Assembly (NCBI GenBank): GCA_020205615.1
Contig: CM035165.1
Coordinates: forward strand, 91,078,005 to 91,142,004
DNA from: Panax quinquefolius
Taxonomy: Eukaryota; Streptophyta; Magnoliopsida; Apiales; Araliaceae
Length of the DNA: 64,000 bases
Reading direction: 5' to 3'
Shown here: positions 55,301 to 64,000 of the stretch, piece after piece
How positions within the stretch are numbered: position 1 is the stretch's first letter
How the letters are laid out: every line of letters starts with the position of its first letter
The notes under the pieces: model-generated
What the model saw: only the letters and a program-made list of their open reading frames with translations
Database searches by the model: none
What the model was told of the DNA's origin: nothing
Program-made: the position numbers and the translations under genes

Positions 55301-57743
55301 ATTTTTTTCACAAACAGTCCCAAGCTATGCTTCTTTAGATATCTAAGCATTCTTGCAAGCTCCTAGCCATCATTATAACTCATTTCATGGAATTTAGCAT
55401 GTTTGCATAAGTAGTTAAACCATTAGCACAAAACAGTCCAGTTTAGACATTTTAGGTATGAAATTTACATAACAATTCATAATACTCCTTATGTAGGTAA
55501 AAGGGAACTTAAAGCATTCAAGCAATCCTTAAAACATGCTTATAACATAGAATTATTTCTTTATTTATAATTGCAAAGGTTAGTCATCTTTTGAATACCC
55601 AAAACAGTCCATATAGAGCACTTTAGGCATGATTTAGTACCATTACACCAAAACAGTACCAAGCATTGAATTTCATGCATTAACACAACAAGTAATTGCT
55701 ATATATATTTTTCATGGTTAAAAACATATGGATGCAATACCTTAAGATTTTGTTCAAAACAGCCTTTAGTAGGCTTTATACTTTCATGAAAACATGGGTT
55801 GACAACCTAGTCAACAATATAACATGATTATGTGACATACAAACATGAACTAGCTATTTACATAACATGTAACATGTATATCTTTGATTCGAATGGTTTA
55901 AAACTTTATACACATAACAGTCCACAACAGTCCTTTTTCTAAGCTTCTTAATTTCATAAATAGTATACCAAATACTCCTAAAACAGGGGGTTGAGTCTAG
56001 CCTGTTCAAAACAGGCCCAGACTTGCCCTATTTTAGGTCCTTTTCAAGTTACAATTACCCTTTAAGCTCTAACCTTTTATCATTCATGGTTTAGTACATT
56101 TAAACATCATACCTAGCATGAAAACAGCCTTTAAAATATGATAAATTAATCATAACCAGCTCCTAATAAACAGTAAAAATTTACTTTTGTTTTGTTCATT
56201 AACATAGCTAGCATGGTGTGTAAATGTACTAAACCATGAAGGATGTATACATTCCATTATAACAAATAAACATGTCCTTGGACTCTATTACACAATAAAA
56301 ATGCTTAACACATTTCAGTCCTCATTTAGTCACTTTATCGAATAGATGGTGGGCAGTCCACATACTGACATATAGTACATATGCTTCTAGCTCTTTGACC
56401 CCAGCCTTATGGCTTTAAAATAACAATGCATAACGACAACCATAGCAAACACAACCATCTTGTTCATAATAGTATAGAAAACCCACAATCAGTACTAACA
56501 ATTACTAATATGGTCACAAAGTAAATCACTATCAAATTCTATATACCAGTCCCTATTAAGCCACCCGACCATTAGTCAGCTTATGCAATGATCACAGAAA
56601 CAATTAGACCTTATAATAGTTACATAACATTCAAAAATCCAAAATAGCAGTCATTGTAATAGTAAAACAGCCCTGTATGACCATTCCAGGCCATTCGGCC
56701 AAAATAGTCCATTTTGCTATTAACAATGAAATGGCAAAAGAATGGAAGGAGTTTTAATGGGTTTACCTTGCTAACTTCTAAAAATTTAGGTAGTTTGGTA
56801 GTTTAATTTTCCTTCCTTTCCAGCTTGAAGCGTTGTAGCAAAATAGAACCCAAATTTTTCTTGAATGACTGGCTGGGATGAGGGTGATGGGCTACCTTTA
56901 ATGGCTGAGCTATCTCTTTTTTCTGGCTGTCCTATTAGCCTCTAGTTGGCCTCTACGCAGCCACCCTATCAAACTCTCAACAATAATTTCTAGTCTAGTC
57001 TACCCAGCCCCTATTAGAAGTATCAGACCTCTGCCCAATAGTTGCCCTTTCCCTGGTTCTTGGAGGCAAGTTATTGACTATTAACTGATCCACTCAGCCT
57101 AACTAAACTAACTTAACAACTAAACTGTCTTCACAAAACTCAGCTCTCTATCTCCCCAATTGGGTTGTCGAATATGACTGAAGGAGGGGTTGGATTTAGG
57201 TTTTATGTAAATGGCTTAATACACCTGTCTAATGTAGCAATAACCCATAACACTTGGAGATAAGCTTGCAAGCATACATAGAAAATTTCTTAGGTCCCAA
57301 ATTATATAACTTGGACTCTCAATAAATAAAAATATTCATGAGTTTGTTCTACCACATTCAATTAACTAGCAAAATTAATTAGCACACACATTATTAAAAA
57401 TAATGGTTCCATGTAATTTATGATAGTACCCCATTTCTTTATTTGTTATTAAATAACCCTCTTTAATTATATCTTAATATAATTAATTCTTTGAACAAGT
57501 AAATAGCTTCGTATCAAGAATTTCTCTCAATTAAGCAATGTTGACTTTCCTTTTCATTCTTCATATTTATATAACATTATATTAATATATATTATCATCC
57601 CTTTTTTTACCATTCATAATCTAAGATACTTAATAAATAATTAAGTAATAAATAATTATAATGTCACAACAATAAAAAAAATTATACGCAAATATTAACA
57701 TTATAATAACTGAATATTACATAGAATTTTCTGAGTCATTACA
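52318..57743 (-). mobile_element. Solo chromovirus LTR, 5,426 bp, at the Copia B polypurine tract
   Basis: It starts TGTAACGCCTCCAAATCTGG and ends CTGAGTCATTACA. Its first 50 bp resemble the start of the 929-5914 solo LTR, so the two are related families. Flanks GGGAG and GGGGG suggest a target duplication with one mismatch. A motif GTGAGCAAAAGTTTGCTCA near 52648-52666 matches the LTR core motif read on the minus strand. AACAGTCC recurs many times between 54940 and 55940. I see no coding capacity over 5.4 kb, and open frames (such as 53964-54215) are not protein-like. Confidence 0.78.
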
Positions 57744-57792
57744 GGGGGATTCAAAGTAGTATGCATACAAGTCAATCGTGTTTGATGATAAA
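57744..57792 (+). mobile_element. Start of the Copia B 3' LTR
   Basis: TCAAAGTAGTATGCATACAAG and TGTTTGATGATAAA match the beginning of the LTR copies at 27248 and 31854; the initial TG is TC here. Only about 42 bp are left before Gypsy G interrupts at 57793. ATAAA at 57788-57792 is the probable target-site copy. Confidence 0.82.
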
Positions 57793-58479
57793 TGTGACGC
57801 CCCCAAAATAGGTATACATCACCCATTCTGGGTCGCCAAATACATGGTACAGAAAACAACTACAACATCATTATAATAATTATCGTGCAAAATACGACAA
57901 CACATATGCTGTGAGTTAAAATACAAATATTATCTTCTAGACAGTATTCAAACTCAAAAAATTCCTCATTACAATTATTGAATACTATTTTACAAAATAG
58001 TGAGGACTGCTAAAACAACTGACTGGAAACATCACTCCACACCCCGACAAGTTCCCACTATATTCTCGCCTCCTGAGAAGAAAAATGGAACAAAAAGGAA
58101 AAGGGTGAGCTCAACTAGCCCAGTAAAGAATATTATGACTAAGATAATGTAGAACAAATTATCGTTAGCCTTTAATAAATCAGATAAAATATAATGGACA
58201 ACCAGTTTTAAATCAATATTCACAGCGAAAATAACAATTCATTTGAAGAGTTAAGTAGAGAATGAAATCTACTATCATCTATGAATTTAAAAGTCCATCA
58301 TCAATATTGTATCCCTGTAACATCAATCAATATACATCTTGAATCAAATATTCATCTTTGCACTACGGGCCAAAGATATTCATTTGTATCACCAGTTGGT
58401 CATGTTCATCTCAACATCTGTTCATCTTTGCACTAGGGGCAAAGTTATTCATCATGTAATCATTCATCTTTGCACTATA
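57793..58479 (-). mobile_element. LTR fragment of Gypsy G
   Basis: It begins TGTGACGCCCCCAAAATAGG and parallels the next LTR (58480 on) for 687 bp, including the GGTGAGCTCAACTAGCCCAG core at about 58104-58123. It is interrupted at CTATA (58475-58479) by Gypsy F. The rest of Gypsy G would be right of the window. Confidence 0.82.
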
Positions 58480-60929
58480 TGTGACGCCCCCAAAATAGGT
58501 ATACATCACTCATTCTGAGTCGCCAAATACATGGTACATAAACAAATACAACTTCAGTAATACAATTGTCGTGCAAAATACGACAACACATAATGTGAGT
58601 TTGAATACAACTATTGTCTAATAGAGAGTATACAAACTCAAAAGGAGTCTTCATTACAATTATTGATACACTATTTTATAAAATAGTGAGGACTACTAAT
58701 ACAACTATCCTGAACCATCATTCCATACCCCGGCTAGTTCCTGCTATGTTCTCACCTCCTGAGAAGAAAAATGGAACAAAAAGGAAAAGGGTGAGCTCAA
58801 CTAGCCCAGTAAAGAATATTATGACTAAGATAATATACAACAATTTATCATTAGTCTTCAACAGGGAAAAATCTGATAAAATATAATAGACAACAAGTTT
58901 TAGATCAACAACTGCAGCGAAAACAGCAATCCATTAGAAGAGTCAAATAGAGAAAGAATTCCACTATCTTCTAAGATTTAAAAGTCCATCATCAATATTT
59001 TATCCCTGTAAAATCAATATACATCTTTAATCAAATATTCATCTTTTACTACTGAGGCCAAAGATATTCATTTGTATCACCCGATTGGTCGTATTCATCT
59101 CAACACCTGTTCATCTTTGTACTACGGGCCAAAGATATTCATTAGGTAATCATTCATCTTTGCACTACAGACCAAATATATTCAGTAATATCATCATTTA
59201 GGACTGAGGATGATGAAAAATATCTTAAAAAAATGAATCCAATGAAACAAAAGGACAAATATTAGATATTCGTATTACAGTTTATCCAAGATCAATAATA
59301 CTCCATAATAACCAATTTTGAAGCAAAATTCAAGAATAAAGATCAAAACAGGGATACAATCAAAGATAGTAACCATAATAAACATCTTGGACAAAAAGGA
59401 AAAATTTTATTTTTCGGTGAATAGTGTCGTATACGTGAATAGTGCCATATACGTGAATAGTAACCCCGACACAAAAAGTTCCAAATTTGATAAAAAGTTC
59501 AGACTAATATTTCGACATAATGATATTGAAAGAAATAATATCATTTACGAAGAAAATAACATCCCTTACCTCAAAATAACAATACTTCTGATCGGAATAT
59601 CGGTATAAGGCTGAAGGAAACTTGCACTGATAAATAGAAACTCACAAATTATCTAAATACTCACAAAATACACTCGATAATATAGAGAGAGAAAGAGAGA
59701 AAGCTTATGTTTTTGGTGTGATTTTCAATTCTTACTTAGCCCTCTATTTATAGGAAAATGTTAAGACTTCAAGCAGACTTGACTGTTACTTCGATGGCTT
59801 TACCTGCTACTATTGCCACCCACCACATTTGAAATAAAATTCAGTACATTTCTTCATCAACAACAAGTGGGGCCCACTCAATTCTAGAATTTTCCACCAA
59901 AATCATTTATAAACCTAATTTCTAAATCATTTACCTCTTAAAATTCATAACAAATTATACGTTCATTTTTAACGGTTCAAAATTTTGTGGACATATACTC
60001 AACTTATATATGTATAACATATCCAAAAATCACAATGATCCAATGGTTAGATTAAAAATTATAACTCACACAATATATCTCAAGAATAGTGATTTAATTT
60101 TTAATACCTCCATTCTGACAAAAACACCTCAACATTAATTCCTTCAATTATATCCACATAAAATAAATATTTCCTTATCATATAAATGAATAATTAATTA
60201 TTCACAAATAATATTACAGAATCACAATTATGACAACCAAAGCCGCTCCTCAGGAAAGGGGCTTTCAGATAAGGATTTCCTCATTGGCCGCAATTAGGTG
60301 ACCAAACCTCTCCTCGAGAACTTTCTAGACATTGCCAATAATGTTATCTCATAATATTATTCAAATAATATGAATTATTGATCCGATAATGGGAAATACT
60401 GTGCAGTGACAATTATTGAAACAACAATAATATAAAATATCAACGCATCAATTATTGAACCAATAAAATAAAATATTGAAGCAGTAATTATCGTAACAAT
60501 TATTGAGTAGTGCCTTTTACGTAAGAATCAATAATTCAAAAATCTTGCGCAAAACCGCAGGTGTCATCTTCTTTGCAAACCACGCCAGACATCGTATTTT
60601 AACCACTAGGTAATCCAACAGTGTTAACGGTAATAATTACGTCGTTATTTGTAAATAATCAAATTTGTCATTTTCTTCATTCGACCGTTATCCGTTATGG
60701 GGCCCTAAATGGTCGCTACTGCTGCACGCGAATATTCCCAACGGAAAGAATATTCCACGACCAAGCGAATATTCCCCGACAACAATGAATATTTTATAAC
60801 CACTTGCTTATTTTGCATAATTTGCACATTTCACCCATAACCAAAGCATTATATCAAATTAACACCTTATTATTCACAATAATAATTAGAGGAAATTTGA
60901 TTTTATTTATAATAAGTTGGGGTCTTACA
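58480..60929 (-). mobile_element. 3' LTR of Gypsy F, 2,450 bp
   Basis: In forward view it starts TGTGACGCCCCCAAAATAGG and ends AAGTTGGGGTCTTACA. It carries the core motif at about 58790-58809, a short GTGAATAGT array at about 59419-59465, and a minus-strand TATA CTATAAATAG at 59744-59753. It lacks the 57 bp minisatellite of LTR D. Confidence 0.9.
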
Positions 60930-60941
60930 ACCTCCCCTTCT
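60930..60941 (-). other. Polypurine tract of Gypsy F
   Basis: On the minus strand GAAGGGGAGGT directly precedes the LTR start TGTAAGACCCC. It overlaps the region just after the chromodomain stop codon. Confidence 0.8.
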
Positions 60942-61279
60942 TATAAAATTTCATCCTCGAAATTGACGTACGTACCTGGTGTTTCCAAAAGGTGAGGATA
61001 CCTCGCTTTCATTTCTGATTCCAACTCCCAGGTCATTTCTTCAATAGCATGGTTTCTCCACAAAACCCTAACTTGTGGTATAACCTTCGTGCGTAGGACA
61101 TGCTCTTTCCTATCCAAGATCTTAACAGGTACCTCCTCGTACGTTAAATCTTCGGTTATCTCGTCTGGTTCTAACTCAATAATATGGTTCGGGTCTTTCA
61201 CATATTTACAAAGTATAGATATGTGAAAAACATTATGGACACGAGACATGTTTGGAGGTGATGCGAGTCTATAGGCCAC
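60941..61279 (-). pseudogene. Integrase C-terminus and chromodomain (Gypsy F)
   Basis: The 112-codon frame starts MAYRLASPPNMSRVHNVFHI, the final part of the integrase C-terminal domain. It then has a linker with VKDPNHIIELEPDEITEDL and a chromodomain from VPVKILDRKEHVLRTK through VRVLWRNHAIEEMTWELE and MKARYPHL. The conserved Trp pair is intact, unlike in Gypsy A and C. It ends FEDEIL, 11 bp before the LTR. A frameshift near 61290 separates it from the integrase core. Confidence 0.9.
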
Positions 61280-62474
61280 ATTTCCTATTCGGTCAAGAAT
61301 CTCAAATGGACCAACAAATCATGGATTGAGCTTTCCTCTCTTCCCAAATCTTGTAACTCCCTTCCATGGTGCAACACGTAACAATACATGATCCCCAATA
61401 TTAAATTCCACGTCCTTCCGATGAAGATCCGCATAACTCTTTTTGTCGATCTGTCTTGGTTTGTATACGTTGTCGGATCATTTGGATCTTCTCTGTAGTC
61501 ATTCGTACCAATTCTGGTCCTAGCAACGTTGCTTCTCCCACCTCATCCCAACATACTGGAGAGCGACACTTTCGTCCATACAATGCTTCAAATGGAGCCA
61601 CACCTATACTTGCCTGATAACTGTTGTTGTAGGAGAATTCCACCAATGGTAGGTACTTATCCCAACTCCCTTTGAAATCTAGGACACATAATCTTAATAG
61701 ATCTTCAAGAGTTTGAATAGTCCTCTCTGATTGTCCGTCCGTTTGAGGATGGTATGCCGAACTGAATCGTAAATCTGTGCCCATAGCTTTCTGTTAGCTA
61801 ACCCAAAATTGTGAAGTGAATCTTGGGTCACAATTCGAAACTATGGATACTGGCATGCCATGCAATCTCACAATCTCATTCACGTACATACTAGCAAGAC
61901 GTTCAAGGGAATAAGTCTCCCGTATAGGCAAGAAATGGGTAGACTTGGTTAATCTATCAACAATAACTCAAATCGCATCTATGCCTTGAGAAACCTTGGG
62001 AAGACCCGTAATGAAATCCATAGTAATGTGTTCCCACTTCCATGTCGGAATCTCAAGTGGTTGCAGTGGACCCTTTGGTACTTGATGCTCCTCCTTTACA
62101 CGTTGACAAGTTAAACACCTCGAGATAAAATTCGCGATCTCTCTTTTCATATTGCTCCACCAAAATGTATATCGAAGATCATGATACATTTTGGTACTCC
62201 CAAGATGGATTACAAATGGTGTGTTGTATGCCTCCATCATGATTCTATGCTTTAAGTCAGAATTGTTAGGAAGACAAAGTCTGGAGTTGACTCGAAGTAT
62301 TCCTTCTTCATCGATTCTTGTTTCTGGAATAGCACCTTCTTGAACTTTCTTCTTCATACGCATCAGCTCCATGTCTGTAGCTTGAGCAGCTTTAACTTTA
62401 TCGATTAAAGTTGGTTCTACTCGTACACTTAATATAATCATGTGGGTATTTGGAGCCTTTACCTCTATCTTCAT
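61280..62474 (-). pseudogene. Integrase (Gypsy F) with altered zinc and catalytic residues
   Basis: The 168-codon frame at 61968-62474 has the zinc region, but EAYNTPF stands where Gypsy C has EAHNTPF, so the first His is lost. CLTCQRVK and MDFITGLP (first Asp) are intact. In the second catalytic block, SNCDPRFTS replaces SDRDPRFTS, with Asn at 61833-61835. The 127-codon frame at 61401-61784 has the third block [15 protein letters not shown] and an EALYGRKCRSPVCWDEVGEA stretch. A stop near 61795 and a frameshift near 61400 break the frame. The enzyme would not be functional. Confidence 0.9.
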
Positions 62475-62477
62475 CCT

Positions 62478-63088
62478 TTACAAGTCATACAAAATGGACT
62501 TTTGTGTTAGCAACATTTCACTCGTACCCGCATATGATCTTCTACTTAATGTGTCAGCTACCACGTTTGCTTTTCCAGGATGATATTGGATGGTATGATC
62601 ATAATCTTTTAACAGCTCGAGCCAACGTCGTTGCTGCATGTTGAGTTCCTTTTGGGTGAAGAAATATTTGAGGCTTTTATGATCTGTATAGATCTTCACT
62701 TTCTCCCCATACAGGTAGTATCTCCAGATCTTCAACGCAGCATGCACGCTAACTCCAAATCATGAGTAGGATAATTCCTCTCATATTCTTTGAGTTGTCG
62801 CAAGGCATAGGCTATGACTTTCCCATGTTTCATGAAAACACATCCTAACCCTTTGCCTGAAGCATCGCTGTAGATAACAAATCCATCCGAACCAGATGGT
62901 ATTGTCAGAACAAGTGCCGAAATGAGTCTTCTCTTGAGTTCTTGAAAACTCTTCTCACAATCCTCGCTCCAACCGAATTTTATATCTTTACGAGTCAGCT
63001 GAGTTAACGGAGTAGCGATTCGAGAAAATCCTTCCACGAATCTCCGATAGTAACCAGCTAAGCCCAGAAAGCTACGTACTTCGGTCAC
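62478..63088 (-). pseudogene. RNase H (Gypsy F)
   Basis: Two overlapping frames cover the domain. The first (63088-62732) has [16 protein letters not shown], then the RNase H core [19 protein letters not shown] and the NYPTHDLEL block. The second (62747-62478) has [20 protein letters not shown] and [17 protein letters not shown] single frameshift near 62740 separates them. The catalytic Asp and Glu positions I can identify are intact. Confidence 0.9.
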
Positions 63089-63109
63089 CGACTTTGGTTG
63101 CTCCCAACT

Positions 63110-63649
63110 TTATATGGCTTCAATCTTCGTCGGGTCGACAGATACTCCATGTTTTGACACCACGTGCCCAAGGAATGCTACTTCCTCAAGCCAGAACTCG
63201 CATTTCTTCAACTTGGCATACAAATTGTTATCATGAAGCCTTTGCAGTACCAGCTTCAAATGGTGCTCATGATCTTCACGGCTTTTGGAATAGATGAGGA
63301 TGTCATCAATAAAGACAACAATGAACTGATCCAAATATTCTTTGAACACATGATTCATCATATCCATGAAAGTAGCAGGAGCATTAGTCAATCCAAAAGA
63401 CATGACTAAGAATTCATAATGCCCGTACCGAGTTCTGAAGGCAGTCTTTGGAATATCCTCAGTTTTAATCTTCAGCTGATGATATCCAGAACGAAGATCG
63501 ATCTTTGAAAAGAATTGTGCTCCTTGCAACTGGTCGAACAAGTCATCTATGCGAGGTAGCGGATACCTATTCTTGATAGTGACATGGTTCAATTCTATGT
63601 AGTAAATACAAAGTCGTATACTCCCGTCTTTCTTCTTTACGAATAACAC
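63110..63649 (-). pseudogene. Reverse transcriptase (Gypsy F), catalytic aspartates kept
   Basis: The 179-codon frame begins [20 protein letters not shown]; the usual DYRELN block is altered to YYIELN. Motif [13 protein letters not shown] has Asp51, and the box FIDDILIYS has Asp115-Asp116. It ends at DPTKIEAI, where a stop at about 63110 interrupts the run into [12 protein letters not shown]. Upstream a frameshift near 63640 separates it from the linker. Confidence 0.92.
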
Positions 63650-64000
63650 AGGAGCACCCCAAGGAGATGTACTAGGACGATGAAACCGATGTCCAAAAAC
63701 TCTTGTAGTTGGACCTTTAACTCCTGAAGTTCAATAGGAGCCATTCGATATGGGGTTTTAGAAATGGGCTTTGTACCAGGTTCAAGGTCAATAAAGAATT
63801 CAACTTCACGTTCTAGGGGTAGACCGGGAAGTTCTTCAGGAAATACGTTAGGAAATTCACTAACAATAGAAATATTATTCAAATCTGACGTGTTTTTGTT
63901 CAAGTCCATGACATGGGCTAAGAAAGCTTGACATCCATTTTTCAATAAACGAATAGCTTTATGGCTTGATATGACAGTGATTTACTTTAATGGTTTGGTT
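63637..64000 (-). pseudogene. Protease-RT linker and RT start (Gypsy F), cut by the window edge
   Basis: The 102-codon frame from 63945 has KNGCQAFLAHVMDLNK, FPEELPGLPLEREVEFF and [20 protein letters not shown], nearly the same as the Gypsy C linker at about 15700-15960. The protease should lie just right of position 64000. Confidence 0.88.

Larger units (their letters stand above)
31854..57792 (+). mobile_element. Copia B: degenerate Ty1/copia with four nested insertions
   Basis: LTR, gag, protease, integrase, RT, RNase H, polypurine tract and the start of the 3' LTR appear in copia order. Removing the insertions (MITE 31944-32269, element 37906-50251, solo LTR 52318-57743) and allowing for the disrupted stretch at 33691-36117 leaves an element of ordinary copia size. 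It inserted into Copia A integrase. Its LTR family also gave the solo LTR at 27248-29105. Confidence 0.85.
58480..64000 (-). mobile_element. Gypsy F: best preserved Tekay-type chromovirus, 3' part
   Basis: Read on the minus strand from the right edge: protease-RT linker, RT, RNase H, integrase, chromodomain, polypurine tract and 3' LTR. Only about three frameshifts and a few stops separate large open blocks, fewer than in Gypsy A or C. It lies inside an LTR of its own family (Gypsy G), so it is the youngest layer on this side. The gag, protease and 5' LTR are outside the window. Confidence 0.92.

Noticed and set aside
58614..58886. 90-codon plus-strand frame similar to one at 12475-12738
   Set aside because: Both lie at the same position in copies of one LTR family and contain stops or shifts in other copies (18150, 57793); they reflect LTR homology and not a conserved protein.

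Overview
This 64 kb window is plant nuclear DNA made entirely of nested, decayed LTR retrotransposons. I found no host gene, tRNA, rRNA, CRISPR array or prokaryotic signal. The families present (Ty3/gypsy chromoviruses of Tekay/Del type, two Ty1/copia types, a Sirevirus-like element and a Stowaway MITE) indicate a flowering plant, probably a eudicot. The species cannot be named from the sequence. Such density suits pericentromeric or other heterochromatic DNA.

Layout, left to right. (1) 1-11560: 3' part of a plus-strand chromovirus, Gypsy A, with gag zinc knuckle, broken protease, RT, RNase H, integrase, chromodomain and a 2.8 kb 3' LTR. It is split by a 4,986 bp solo LTR (929-5914, target duplication GAACC) and sits inside the gag of a minus-strand chromovirus, Gypsy B (11561-12338). 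(2) 12339-26812: a pile of related LTRs in both orientations around Gypsy C (plus strand, 14632-24190), itself split by a solo LTR (18150-20983, target duplication ACTAC). (3) 26813-31853: Copia A (plus strand), cut by a 1,858 bp copia solo LTR in gag and a 1,290 bp solo LTR in integrase. (4) 31854-57792: Copia B, inserted in the integrase of Copia A. Its 5' LTR carries a MITE and is broken off at a chimeric chromovirus LTR. Its integrase is split by a 12.3 kb element (37906-50251, target duplication ATGAG), and a 5.4 kb solo LTR landed at its polypurine tract. (5) 57793-64000: the 3' LTR of Copia B is cut by chromovirus LTR G, which is cut by Gypsy F on the minus strand. Gypsy F is the best preserved copy and runs off the right edge.

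The nesting gives a relative chronology. Copia A is old; Copia B is inside it; Gypsy G is inside Copia B; Gypsy F is inside G. On the left, Gypsy A and LTR D both lie within Gypsy B. Every gag-pol here carries stops, frameshifts or lost catalytic residues, so none looks autonomous.

The most unusual resident is the 12.3 kb element at 37906-50251. It has two 3 kb LTRs, an initiator-Met-tRNA-type primer site, a series of polypurine-like tracts and an acidic open frame, but no recognisable gag, protease, integrase or RT. It is saturated with the motif ATCGTAG. I read it as a non-autonomous Sirevirus-like derivative.
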